Shown here one piece after another: positions 45,511 through 53,664 of a DNA stretch of 64,000 nt. How positions within the stretch are numbered: the stretch's first letter is position 1; every line of letters begins with the position of its first letter. A program made the position numbers and the translations under genes. The DNA is taken from the NCBI RefSeq assembly GCF_028640845.1, contig NC_080539.1, positions 164,064,236 to 164,128,235 of the forward strand, in the 5' to 3' direction. The notes under the pieces were generated by a model that had not been told where the DNA came from, did not search any database, and saw only the letters and a list, made by a program, of their open reading frames with translations. Source of the DNA: Ahaetulla prasina. Lineage: Eukaryota; Chordata; Lepidosauria; Squamata; Colubridae.

Positions 45511-46782
45511 TGTATATGTATATGTATATATGTATGTATATGTGTGTGTGTGTGTGTATGTTTTCTTAGGTTTTCACGGGTATATGTACGCAGGTTTTGG
45601 TATGTTCGGGTCTTTTCCCATGTAAGATTGAAAGTATTTAGGCAACGTTTCGATGATATCTCACTTATCATCTTCAGGCTGGAGTTTTTGGCTTTGTTCT
45701 TATGTGACAAAGTGTCACTTATGTCACTTTCACATAAGAACAAAGCCAAAAACTCCAGCCTGAAGATGATGAGTGAGATATCATCGAAACATTGCCTAAA
45801 TACTTTCAATCTTACACGGGAAAAGACCTGAACATACCAAAACCTGCATATATATATAGACAAAATTGAGTTAGAAAATCAAGGAGTATATGAAATCCCA
45901 TGCACCGCCTGCCCCACCACATACATTGGACAAACCAACAGAAGAATAAGTGCACGCATTGAAGAACACAAGAACTCATTCAAAAAAGAGGAACCAACTT
46001 CTTCCCTGGTCCAACACTTTAAAGTCACAGGACACGATATTGACTTTAAAAAGACCAGAACTATCGCCAAAACTGAACACTTTAACAACAGAATAATCAG
46101 AGAAGCCATCGAGATAGAAAAACGCCCACACAGCATGAACAAACGAGATGATACCTCCCGCCTACCAGCCATTTGGAAACCTGCCCTTATTGACAAACGT
46201 GTCCCTAACACGAGGAATGACACCAGACCCACACTCACGAGGTCCACACAGGATGTCACCACCACATCCACCCAGAAAGCACACCCAAACCCACACTGAT
46301 CAGGAAGCACGACCAAGGACCAGAAGCCAGACCGCAGCTGCAACATTAGCCATTTCAAACCCCTCCAATCCATACATGCAGCAGACTGACACCCACTACG
46401 AAGATGTAGCACGACCACGAACACGAAGCCAAACAGCAGCAGTGCAGCTCACCAGCTCAGATCCCCCTGCAACTCAGACTAATTTGAGCACAACCAAGCC
46501 CCCACCCAAACAGGACACACCCCAGCCAATCAGAGCACAAAACCCACATCCAATCAGAGCACAGCCAAGCTCCCACCCAATCAGTTCAAACCCCACTAGC
46601 AGTTAAAAGGAAGAAACAGCTGCAATCACATTGCTCCCAGAAGCACGGTTGAAGCCTGAAGATGACGAATGAGACTTCATCGAAATGTCGCCAAGACACT
46701 TCCAATTTTACGCGGGAGAAAACCCAAATAACCAAAGACCTACATATTATATATATACATATTATATATATACATATATATT

Positions 46783-46817
<35 letters not shown>

Positions 46818-49592
46818 GGGGGGGGAGAGGGAGAGAGAGGGAGAGAGAGAGAGCGCTACAAGACCTATCCTGAATGTAAGCCCTAGTATATGCACCCTAG
46901 CATGAGCGGTGCAATGGCCTAGAGGTAGAGCTGTCACCTCATAGTCACTAGGCTATGAGTTTGATCATTGGTAGAGGCAGATATTTCTCTACCTTCGTGC
47001 TTCTCTGTGGGCACGAAGAGAATATATCTGCTGAATATAGTTCCGCTTTGGCATCAGGAAGTAAACACTCCGGCCAGTAAGCACTCAACTACATTCAGTT
47101 GCCCAAACTCCACCCCGCAAGGGCTTATGGGGCCATTAAAAGACAATGATGTCTTTTGTGCACATGTGTGCCCAATATAAGCCCTACCCCCAAAATAAGT
47201 CCTACTTAAGTGCTGCCGACACAAGGTGAGGGGGGGTTGAGTTGCCCCATGTGCACACTGGCTTACCTCAGGGGCCTCGCAGTCAGGCCATCCATGCCCC
47301 AACAACTTCTCACGATGGTAGCACCAGCAACCATGTGCAGCAAGAGCCAACAGAGAGCAGAAGGCCAAGCGACGCGCCAGTGCTGCAGCCACAAGGCGAG
47401 GCAGGTGTTGGGACATGGCCTAGCTGCGGGGGCCCTTAGGTAAGCTGGTGTGGGGCACATGAGGCAATTAAAAAAAAACGGCCAACTGAAAATAAGCCCT
47501 AGTGCTTATTTCGGAGCCCAAAAGAAAATAAGACTGGGTCTTATTTTCAGGGAAACACGGCATCTAGCTACATAGCTCATAAATAAATTATCTAGAATGA
47601 ATGGCATTATAATCTCATATGATTAAAACTTTATTTTTCAGTGCTACACCTAGAATAATTTCCAAAGTAAAAAAAAAAGGTGAAGAAACTGAAAAGAGAA
47701 AACCGACAGTAGTGTTAAATAATTCAGAACCTATCACTAGAATCCAGATTTGGTTAGCAGATGGAGCAAGGATAGTACAAAACTTCAATATTTCTCATAG
47801 GTAAGAATAGATCACATTAACAGAATTCATTTTGTACAATACACTGTGCAGTTTACAGGATATTTACTTTCTTTCAAGACAAATTACAGCCCACCAAGCT
47901 ATTCCTAAGAATGTTTATTTAGAAATGAAATTCTATTGCAACCATTGGGGAATACTTCCAAGAAAGTATTAGATTACAGCCAAAGAGCCTTTAAAACATT
48001 AATTTGTTTTGAATACTGAGCCATGAAATATATTAGCTTTTCAACATTAGCCATGGATAAAACCTAGATAAATATTTTAAAGTATACGTGAAAATAATAG
48101 TGTAATTTTAAAAAAAAATCAAAAAAGAAAACACTGTTAAGCAAAGTGATACAGCCATTGTGACATAAATGAGCCGCAGTGCATGCTGCATTTATTTTCC
48201 ACTGGCTTCACACTGAATAAAGGCATCAGAACTTTCGGGAAATGTTATGTCAGAATGATTGCCTTGGCAAGGTTTTTATGCTAGGTTAGTTTGCTTAGCC
48301 CTAATTTGTTGAATAAGCCACAGCTGCAATCCAAATTACTGAAAGGTAAAACTGTTTTGATTTGCTAATAAAGTTGTTGTTCTGCTTTTTCATACTTGAG
48401 TCTGATTGGATTTGATCCAGTATTGCAAAACATTCCATTTTTTAAAACTGTGTTTCTCTATGGATTATGTGATATATAGAAATACATGGCATGTGGAGGG
48501 GAGTTGCATTACTCTAGACTGATTATTTTTCTCTAAATGTTAGTGCATTGCTTCCCAATCACAGCAGTTTTGAGGCCTGTTGACTTCAATTCCTAAAAAT
48601 ATAATCAAAGGATATGTTGGCTGTAGAATTCTGGAAGTTGAAGTCCACATACCTCAAAATTGCCATGATTGGGAAACCAGTGAGTATACTGACTCTCTGG
48701 CTAAAGAATAATCTATCCTTTGGTTTTTCCAAAGCTGTTGTCCTCTCCATATACAGGACACTAAAGCTTATGCATAGAACAACAACGGATACAGAACAAC
48801 AGGCTGAGGAAAGCTATCCTACCCCACTTTAGTATCTACAGAAAAACTGTTCTTGTTATCAAGGACTGGCCATGTGGTTCAGATTCAGAAAGAGCAATAT
48901 TAGCGTTCTTCTAGGGAAAATTAATTTGGGATGGAGGATTAACAATTCGTTTCGATATGCAGTGCGATAATGCTTATAACCGTTCTGATTGAGGTTAGAA
49001 CACCTCCTTTCATTGTATTGCAAACAGTCAGAAAAACCTGAACAGATTTATTCTTACATCAGCATAATGTTTTCATACTTAACATGGTATAACATACTTA
49101 GCAGAGCATAGCGTAGCGTAGTGTAGTGTAGCATAACATAACGTAACGTAACGTAACGTAACATAACATAACATAACATGGAAGATGTTAATTTGGGAAG
49201 AACTGGTTTTCTAATGAGCAGCTTAAAATGTGTAATGATAAAAATTAAGTTCTATAGGAGAACTTAGAATATGCCTATGTGGTATTTGTGATTTGCTCAA
49301 AATCAGTTTCTTCTAATTGCCATGACTCCATAAATTTGTTCATTGAAAATGTGATTTAAAATGTCCTACATTAATTTTTGTTCCTTTCCATTTTAGAATA
49401 AGCCACGTCAGAGACTTCATAATTGACTACCAGAGACATCAAGGAAGAATACCTTTCATACTGACTACTTCACTTCCTTTTCGAGAGTTGTTGAATGAAT
49501 CTCTCACACTAGAGGAAGCTAACTTAAAAAATGCTGTCGTTGTGCAAAGACTTAAAAATAATATTGAGCCTTTCCGGAGTTTCTCTTCTTAG
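34844..49592 (+). CDS. UBXN2A: UBXN2A, UBX domain-containing protein 2A (complete coding sequence, 6 exons)
   Basis: The gene codes for an adaptor of the p97/VCP segregase; its UBX domain binds the p97 N-domain. Mammalian UBXN2A has been linked to nicotinic receptor biogenesis and to the CHIP/mortalin axis. Six exons (41, 127, 110, 138, 159 and 196 nt) join with phases 2, 0, 2, 2, 2 into 256 residues plus TAG, very close to the 259 residues of the human protein. The order is a short acidic N-terminus with a DCVENLFEEA helix, a SEP domain (about residues 57-125, VDTIITLWKNGFTINDGELR to PFSGAGYRLG), a basic linker, then a UBX domain (about residues 167-245, starting at EPITRIQIWLADG, with LPFRELL near the p97-contact loop). 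Every splice junction is consensus except the GC donor of the third intron. The gene is intact and apparently functional. Confidence 0.95.
34979..35060. repeat. Short tandem duplication (about 48 bp unit)
   Basis: TAGTATTAGTATTGTTTAGA and GGAATAAAAGTT occur twice in succession, just inside UBXN2A coding intron 1. Confidence 0.8.
35061..35867. other. UBXN2A intron, unassigned open stretches
   Basis: Two consecutive plus-strand frames (35094-35288 and 35341-35538) are unusually codon-like but match no family I know and lack good splice sites. They might be a relic of a transposable element or a processed pseudogene. Confidence 0.3.
35868..36145 (-). mobile_element. L2/CR1-type LINE 3' end, minus orientation
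   Basis: (TTTAT)n tail, ATACCGCCCTTCTCCGAAGG and ACTCAGGGTGGTTTACAGCC, then GTCAGAAGGTCCGGAGGTCA: the reverse complement of the 3' end and last coding segment of the LINE family at 12.9-14.4 kb. Confidence 0.82.
36185..36450. mobile_element. Tigger-like MITE remnant
   Basis: ATATCCGCTTAACCACCACA on the left, CACATGACCAAAGAGACACTG and CAACCGTCACAAGTGC on the right; both termini are poor. Confidence 0.5.
37285..37339. repeat. (TA)n microsatellite
   Basis: About 27 uninterrupted TA/AT dinucleotides within a UBXN2A intron. Confidence 0.95.
37703..38118. mobile_element. hAT-type MITE (CAGGGGTGAAATGCTACC family)
   Basis: Left end CAGGGGTGAAATGCTACCAG, with repeated ACCGGTAG/CTACCGGT words; right end GATTTCACCACTAC is an imperfect inverse. 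An internal GCGCAC/ATGCTTGG-rich stretch yields spurious frames. The target duplication is not clear. Confidence 0.7.
38745..38890 (-). mobile_element. MIR-like SINE fragment
   Basis: CCTATTTTCCTCACAACAATC and CCTGTGAGGTGGGTTGG match the element at 22470-22690, minus orientation, truncated. Confidence 0.55.
38963..39001. repeat. (GGGTT)n microsatellite
   Basis: About seven GGGTT pentamers in UBXN2A coding intron 1; G-runs on the plus strand could form a quadruplex. Confidence 0.95.
39167..39293 (+). CDS. UBXN2A: UBXN2A coding exon 2
   Basis: After TTTGCAG the first G completes TGG (W14). The exon runs through DDCVENLFEEARKVGAVC, the conserved helix before the SEP domain, to GCTAAG|GTAAGT at phase 0. 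The correct reading frame is not the longest ATG-initiated frame across this segment. Confidence 0.92.
40335..40845. mobile_element. MITE, related to Tigger-like family
   Basis: TTACTTAACAACTGTTTGAA on the left and GTGGTCATTAAGGGACAACT on the right. Inside are GGGCACTTGGCAATCC, CCAGTTGCCAAGTGCCC and a GC-rich part at 40615-40680. It shares its middle with 9054-9370. Confidence 0.55.
40868..42404 (+). mobile_element. CR1-L3 LINE 3' end disrupted by a second L3 copy
   Basis: Left piece (40868-41015): NLPSIEDL-type sequence through KLFQLLPSK, broken at CCATAGAG. The right piece resumes at about 41944 with AGCACTGCACACCAGAACAA, runs through the LLNK stop and the conserved 3'UTR, and ends in (TTCTA)n at 42314-42403. 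The two pieces are contiguous in intact copies such as 26868-27686, so this is one element split by the nested copy. Confidence 0.88.
41016..41943 (-). mobile_element. Nested CR1-L3 LINE with about 160-bp pentamer tail
   Basis: Minus-strand L3 3' end: tail (GAATA)n at 41016-41178, containing a variant block of five GCATA units at about 41085-41109, then TTGGCCAA, the 3'UTR, the coding part KAITLLNK back to LTILDNTV, truncated there. The tail joins the interrupted plus-strand copy at AGAATAGA, so the 5' part of the tail microsatellite cannot be separated from the target. The long minus-strand frame at 41441-42013 is a chimera of both elements, not a gene. Confidence 0.88.
42455..43026. mobile_element. 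Tigger-like MITE interrupted by a CR1 3' end
   Basis: The left part starts CAGGTAGTCCTCAACTCAC, and the right part ends GTGGTCCTAAGCCGAGATCC with ATCTG-TA. The middle, between GTGTCCCAACATCAT and ATCATGTGATCACATG, holds a CR1 insertion. Confidence 0.8.
42640..42885 (+). mobile_element. CR1 LINE 3' end (chicken-CR1 type)
   Basis: The C-terminal codons give RRNFLTVRTINKWNNLPAEV and then FKKMLDNHL. The 3'UTR has GGCAGGGGGTTGGACTAGA and GGTCCCTTCCAACTCTG, then an imperfect TTATTACT/TGTTATTA tail, the standard CR1 end. This is a different LINE group from the L3 elements nearby. Confidence 0.85.
43290..43350 (+). mobile_element. LINE 3' tail fragment
   Basis: GGTGAGAGGGGCAGCCTATA followed by AATTTAATAAATAAATAAA resembles the extreme 3' end of L2/CR1-type LINEs in this genome. 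Confidence 0.5.
43553..43662 (+). CDS. UBXN2A: UBXN2A coding exon 3, ends in a GC donor
   Basis: The acceptor TTTTACAG is followed by VDTIITLWKNGFTINDGELR, the start of the SEP domain, through RFLDSIKK and two bases of the glycine codon. The only position keeping frame and protein continuity with the next exon is GG|GCAAGT, a consensus GC-AG donor (CAAGT extension fits U1 well). Cutting at the nearby GT would break the frame. Confidence 0.93.
44017..44347. mobile_element. Tigger-like MITE
   Basis: CAGGTAGTCCTTGATCTGCG after TA; right end GTAAGTCACAGACCACCTG. It lies within the GC-AG intron of UBXN2A, 56 bp upstream of the exon 4 acceptor. Confidence 0.82.
44404..44541 (+). CDS. UBXN2A: UBXN2A coding exon 4
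   Basis: The acceptor TCTCTTAG is followed by G GAG TTG, restoring the GEL motif of the SEP domain. The peptide continues PLELQKICDKEEVDVKVDDKKDE and closes with PFSGAGYRLG, then GGAAG|GTGAGC (phase 2). Confidence 0.95.
44801..45010. mobile_element. hAT-type element, left end
   Basis: CAGGGGTGAAATGCTACCGG with repeated GAACCGGTAGT words, as at 37703. The right end was not found, so the element may be truncated or extend into the unassigned DNA to about 45400. Confidence 0.6.
45465..45562. repeat. Compound (TA)n-(TATG)n-(TG)n microsatellite
   Basis: TATATA, TATGTATG and TGTGTG runs directly border the left end of the Penelope-like element. Such elements often carry or target simple repeats. 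Confidence 0.9.
45590..45847. repeat. Inverted terminal-repeat pair of the Penelope-like element
   Basis: Two arms of about 110-120 bp are nearly perfect inverses: GCAGGTTTTGGTATGTTC on the left, GAACATACCAAAACCTGC on the right, centre near 45720. Each arm carries GATATCATCGAAAC or its inverse. The antisense and sense frames at 45439-45863 are shadows of this symmetry. Confidence 0.92.
45758..45800 (+). ncRNA. Hammerhead-like motif in the Penelope terminal repeat
   Basis: CCTGAAGATGATGAG is followed by a short loop and ATATCATCGAAAC. GATGAT and ATCATC can pair, flanked by CTGAA and GAAAC. This resembles the CUGANGA...GAAA core of the hammerhead ribozymes known in Penelope-like terminal repeats, but the pairing register is not the canonical one. 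The copy near 46656 keeps the pairing (GATGA with TCATC). Confidence 0.4.
45859..46299 (+). pseudogene. GIY-YIG endonuclease domain of the Penelope-like element
   Basis: An open frame of 146 codons without a start. It reads GVYEIPCTACPTTYIGQTNR, with GIY-type (G9-V10-Y11) and YIG (22-24) motifs and the CX2C pair seen in Penelope endonucleases. R33 and EEH follow (RISARIEEHK), and a later IIREAIEIEK glutamate segment likely carries the metal-binding residue. After TGA at 46297 coding seems to continue in another frame (46148-46606) with two RPRTRSQTAA repeats, so a frameshift has occurred. It is the C-terminal part of a polyprotein whose RT domain is lost. Confidence 0.85.
46745..46852. repeat. 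(TA)n and (AG)n simple repeats
   Basis: TATATA tracts to about 46805, then GAGAGAG with a GGGGGG interruption. Confidence 0.9.
46853..47565. mobile_element. MITE (AATAAGACCC family) carrying the SINE
   Basis: Left remnant AAGACCTATCCTGAATGTAA with GCCCTAGTA; middle AATATAAGCCCTACCCCC and AAATAAGTCC; right end ACTGGGTCTTATTTTCAGGG and AAACACGG. The GC-rich core at 47210-47460 gives several spurious frames. Confidence 0.55.
46898..47160 (+). mobile_element. Sauria-type SINE nested in a MITE
   Basis: A tRNA-like head (GCGGTGCAATGGCCTAGAGG as box A region; GAGTTTGATCATTGG as box B region), AGAATATATCTGCTGAATAT, CTTTGGCATCAGGAAG, CAGTTGCCCAAACTCCACCC and GCAAGGGCTTATGGGGCC. The tail (ATGGGG-C-TTAAAAGA) resembles the Bov-B-type tail of Sauria SINEs. 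Confidence 0.75.
47642..47800 (+). CDS. UBXN2A: UBXN2A coding exon 5
   Basis: The acceptor ATTTTTCAG is followed by T GCT ACA, giving SATPRIISKVKKKG. A lysine-rich linker of about 25 residues leads into the UBX domain (EPITRIQIWLADGARIVQ, NFNISH). The donor is CATAG|GTAAGA (phase 2). Confidence 0.95.
47801..48544. other. UBXN2A last intron, no recognised element
   Basis: AT-rich intron sequence with nothing recognised. Confidence 0.45.
48545..48690. mobile_element. Old palindromic MITE
   Basis: TTGCTTCCCAATCACAGCAG and TTTTGAGG on the left are inverse to CCTCAAAATTGCCATGATTG and GGAAACCAGTG on the right. AATTCTGGAAGTTGAAGTCC in the middle is shared with the perfect palindrome at 63345-63478. 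Confidence 0.6.
49104..49180. repeat. Degenerate pentamer array (AGCGT / AACGT / AACAT)
   Basis: Successive 5-bp units drift from TAGCG through TAGTG to TAACG and TAACA, about 15 units. Confidence 0.85.
49397..49592 (+). CDS. UBXN2A: UBXN2A last coding exon
   Basis: The acceptor CCATTTTAG is followed by A ATA AGC (R-ISHVRDF). The exon encodes the C-terminal half of the UBX domain, including LTTSLPFRELLNESLTLEEA and NAVVVQRLK, and ends FRSFSS-TAG. The 3'UTR follows; I could not place its end because no clear AATAAA lies within about 600 bp downstream. Confidence 0.95.
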
Positions 49593-50176
49593 TATTCTCT
49601 ACTTAAAAGAAAGAACAGTTGCAGGAAATGTCTTGGAAATGTGGAAGACAAAATCCATACAGTAGGTCCCCAGTGGCGATTATTTTAACGTAGAACATTC
49701 GACTGTTAGTTGAGTGATTTTAGCTGAATCACCTCCACTTAGGAATAGCAATAATTCCTGTGTTTTATATGACATCTACAATGCTGCTTTGAAAAGATAT
49801 GCAATGTGTATGCTGAACCCCAAAGGTTTATATATATATATATTGTTTGTTTGTTTTAAATAGCCTGGCAGAAAGTAATAGAGCCAACCTTACTGAACTG
49901 GGCATTCTGTCACCAGTAAAGAAACGTGTAGGGAAAAAATCTTGAACATTTCTGTAAGTTTGAAGTTGAAAAATTTTTGAAAGCACAATTTGACTTCATT
50001 CTTGCTTACTTTTTATCTGTTATAGTTTGATATATTTTATTCTATCAATGTTACGGTAGGATATTGACATAACTTAATATATAGATTTCATTTGTACAGA
50101 AAAATACCACAGGTACAGTTTTTAAGCGTAGTGGCTGTTTCTTTTGAAAATTCATCTCCCAATTTACGTTTTAGGA
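49593..50176 (+). other. UBXN2A 3'UTR and flank
   Basis: AT-rich sequence after the UBXN2A stop, with a (TA)n tract at about 49833. No clear polyadenylation signal, so the transcript end is not placed. Confidence 0.5.
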
Positions 50177-50596
50177 CCGTGATGGTGAACCTATGGCACA
50201 CGTGCCAGAAGTGGCACATGGAGCCATATCTGTGGGCATGCAAGCTTTGCCCTAGCTCAGCTGCAACACGCATGCGTGCGCTGGCCAGCTGATTTTGGGG
50301 CCTTCCAGGCCCACCGGAAGTTGGAAAACTGGCCATTTCAGGCCTCCAGAGGGCCTCTGAGCGGGTGGGGGAGGCCATTTTCGCCTTTTCCAGGCTTCAA
50401 GAAAGCCTCTGGAACCTGGGGAGGGCGAAAAACAGGCCTACAGGGCCCACCGTTAACTTTTTTGCCATCACATGCCAAAAGCCACGCGGCATGCACGGGA
50501 GGGAATGGCACGGGCGGGGGGCATTGCATTATGGGTGTGGGCATGCACGGCTTCCCCGCTTTTGACACGCAACGGCAAAAAGGTTAGCCATCACTG
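50177..50596. mobile_element. hAT-type MITE with perfect 8-bp target duplication
   Basis: Ends CCGTGATGGTGAACC and GGTTAGCCATCACTG. TTTTAGGA lies on both sides (50169-50176 and 50597-50604). The GC-rich interior (GGCCTCCAGAGGGCCTCTG) produces overlapping spurious frames. It sits in or just past the UBXN2A 3'UTR. Confidence 0.92.
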
Positions 50597-50604
50597 TTTT
50601 AGGA

Positions 50605-52364
50605 TATCAGAGGAGCAAATGATTAAAGCAACATCATGTCACAACCTCTTTCATATGTATATATAACACACACATACACATGAAAGGGTCAGAGCTTATG
50701 ATGTGATTCTGGTTTTACTATTTTGACAAGTGTATACCCTAGAGAGGTGTGACTGTACATGTGGGAATAATTCCACATGTAATAATTCCACTTTAATTAT
50801 ATGGGCATACCTCTGAATAGACCTAAATTTCAACTGCATTTTATGCCATTAAAAACAGAGAAATACATTATCTGTAGTCCTGAATGATTTATTTAGAACT
50901 CAGCTCTACTGCTTTACTCCTGAGGAATGTTTCGGTTGTTAGTTTTCAGATTGAAACACTGAATAAGGAGTCTGCCTACTACAGTATATAAGAAATAACG
51001 TTCAGCTTTAAAAGGCAAGCCTTCTGTCTTTGGTTTTCTAAATAGACGCAAGCTTTGAGAAGTAACCATTAAGAAATGAAGCAGATTTAAGTGCAGTTTT
51101 AGAACTACACATTTGAATTTATTCAAAGGCGGATGGTTTAGGTTATAAAACATACAGTTTTGATCATTAAAAATGTCTTGGCAGATGGCAGCTCTGGATA
51201 GTCTCATCTGAATTTGGAAGCTAAGCAAGACCAGCCTTGATTGCAACTTGAATGGGGAAGCTGCCAAGGAATCCTGAAGGTGTAGAGTAGGCAGTAAATT
51301 CAAGAAACAAAATCCCATAAGGAAGAGGCACACAAGTTCGGTACTGTTGCCAAAATTCTGCTAAAACATTTCTATGAAATTATCAACTCAAACAGTAATT
51401 TGTCATTTAGGAAGTCTGAAATCATTAGAAATGCCTTTTATCATGTTGGTTTGATGGGGTATCAAGTGGAACCATATTATTAAGTCCTCCTACCTGCAAA
51501 ATTATTCTAATTATTCATTTATTACACCTAACATTTTAAAAATGCTGGATGTAAAAGAAATAATAACAATCATTTGAAAAATTATAATCTGGCTTGATAT
51601 TCAAAGGAAAAGGGGATAAGAAGAAAATTGGGCAGAATCCTAATTCTTCATAGCTATGGATCAGGAGAAATGGCCTGGAGGAGGCAAGTCACAATGGGGC
51701 CAACTTGCAGAGGAGAACCGCCTTGCTTTCTGTGGATAATTCAAACATGTATATTCCAAAATGCCCTGCTCTGCATCACCTGACAAAGTCACTTTCAGGA
51801 ATAAGAACAGCTGCATGGGACTTGAACATGGCTCCTGCCACATTAGCAGGAACTAGAATTGAATAATTAAGTCTGCCCCTGCTATCATGTTCAATTTTTT
51901 TTTACTATTAAATTAAGGACTATAAGTGAGCTTTGTAGCTGGGACATTTTTTTCTTTGATGATCCATCTCAGAAAATAAGGCCTCCTTTCTCCATTTGTG
52001 CTGCAACGAAGGCATCAGACAAATTATCCCAGAATACCTGTTGTGTTTTGTTTTTTTAAAAAAATACATCAGAAATGGGATTTTGCCATTAGGATATATT
52101 ACTTGGCCTTATTTGTTAATTCCATTGTTTGTTGCTTTTTTTTGCATGGCTGGATATGCATCCAATTTAATTTTTTCTCCCTTATTGTGGTATGCGAGCC
52201 AAGGCCTTTTAGATTATGAATTTTGGCTTGTAACTTAAGAATGATGTGTGAACAGCCAGTAATGGCTAACTTATTGACTCATCATTGAATAAATCTTAGC
52301 CTAGCAAAGTATATATCCAGTACTTTTTGTCTCTAAATAACTATGTTTTAGCAAAAGCACAGAA
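50605..52364. other. 3' flank of UBXN2A, no recognised element
   Basis: Mostly AT-rich DNA with a CACACA tract at about 50668. An AATAAA near 52288 is isolated. Nothing coding recognised. Confidence 0.4.
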
Positions 52365-52560
52365 ATGTATATACTGCTTCACAGTGCTTTCCAGCCCTCT
52401 CTAAGCTGTTTACAGAGTCAGCATATTGCCCCCGACAATCTGGGTCCTCATTTTAGCCACCTTGGAAAGATGGAAGGCTGCGTCAGGATTGAACTGCCGG
52501 CAGTCGGCAGATTTAGCCTGCAATACTGCATACTAACCACTATGCCACCACACCTTGGGA
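52365..52560 (-). mobile_element. tRNA-derived SINE, second type, minus orientation
   Basis: CTGCTTCACAGTGCTTTCCA, GCCCTCTCTAAGCTGTTTAC, GTCAGCATATTGCCCCCGAC and CAATCTGGGTCCTCATTTTA, ending ACTAACCACTATGCCACCAC (reversed tRNA-like head). A fragment of the same SINE sits at about 19806-19905. Confidence 0.75.
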
Positions 52561-52737
52561 GATTTAGGTCACCCATCCTGTGGGGTTGCCTTTTTTACCT
52601 TTTTTCTACACATTTCATTTTAGTGTAAATTATGATAGCCTGCTGATGCATCATAATGGTGCAGTGAGTATTGTTAGGTAGCCAAGGGGGTTTCCTACAT
52701 CCCAAAGCTAAACATCAGAGATCCTCCTAGATTCAAA

Positions 52738-52801
52738 CTTGGTTTTACTTTATTTGTATAGATTTGTATAATGCTTGGTTTTACTTTATTTGTATAGATT
52801 G
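52738..52801. repeat. Short direct repeat
   Basis: CTTGGTTTTACTTTATTTGT plus ATAGATT appears twice in tandem (about 36-bp period). Confidence 0.85.
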
Positions 52802-52859
52802 AGCCAATTAATATACCAAAGTAAAGCAAAATAAGGCTTTGTGTGATATATTATTATTA

Positions 52860-53113
52860 GGGCCGGTTTAGCTCTGCCTGGTAAGGCCTGTTATTAAGAA
52901 CACAAAGCCTGCAATTACTGCAGGTTCGAGCCCGGCCCAAGGTTGACTCAGCCTTCCATCCTTTATAAGGTAGGTAAAATGAGGACCCAGATTGTTGGGG
53001 GGGCAATAAGTTGACTTTGTAAATATATACAAATAGAATGAGACTATTGCCCTATACATTGTAAGCCGCCCTGAGTCTTCGGAGAAGGGCGGGGTATAAA
53101 TGTAAAAAAATAG
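52860..53113 (+). mobile_element. tRNA-derived SINE, full length
   Basis: GGGCCGGTTTAGCTCTGCCTG head, GGTTCGAGCCCGGCCC, AAGGTTGACTCAGCC, CCGCCCTGAGTCTTCGGAGA and a TAAATG-A-rich end; a (TA)n tract follows at 53121. Confidence 0.9.
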
Positions 53114-53664
53114 AAAACAAATATATATATATATATATATATGACCTTGGTCTCTTCCATCTGCAAATTACCTCTAGCTAGTGACCAAGAGGAGGAGCTA
53201 AGAGATTAATATCATCCCTAGACCAAAATGAATTTTAAGCACTTTTTAAAAAAATTATGTATGGATGTGTACATGTATTTTTTTTAATTAGTTAAATGCT
53301 TTAATACAGAACTAGCTGATAATAAATGATAATTATGATCCTCCAAGTCCATTCTTTTGCAAAAACCAATATGAAATATCATCTCACAATTTGAAACAGA
53401 ATATAATTTTATTTCTATTACCGTTGTATCTTCTTTTGTGTAAGAATTGATTTTACTGATGCAGACTAATGGGTATTATTATTTGTAAATTCCTGCAATG
53501 AAATAAATCTAAACATTCTTCAAAATCATTAAAACTTTGCAAAGTTTACAGACTTCCCTACTTCTGTGTGAAATATTGTCTTTGTGAACTGTTACACATG
53601 AAGCTGACCACTTAAAAATGAAATATGCTTGAAATCTCAACAGCAATATGCTAACTTGTATGTC

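Larger units (their letters stand above)
45590..46745 (+). mobile_element. Penelope-like retroelement with GIY-YIG endonuclease, 5'-truncated
   Basis: Layout: an inverted pair of terminal repeats (arms 45590 to about 45715 and about 45730 to 45847), the endonuclease-coding part, a proline/threonine-rich tail, then a third terminal repeat (about 46650-46745) in the same orientation as the right arm. This matches the terminal-repeat organisation of Penelope-like elements. Reverse transcriptase is missing. (TA)n and (AG)n tracts follow. Confidence 0.85.

Noticed and set aside
45439..45863. Sense and antisense frames of 130 and 135 codons with nearly identical peptides
   Set aside because: Both read the two arms of the Penelope inverted repeat; the symmetry makes the peptides match.
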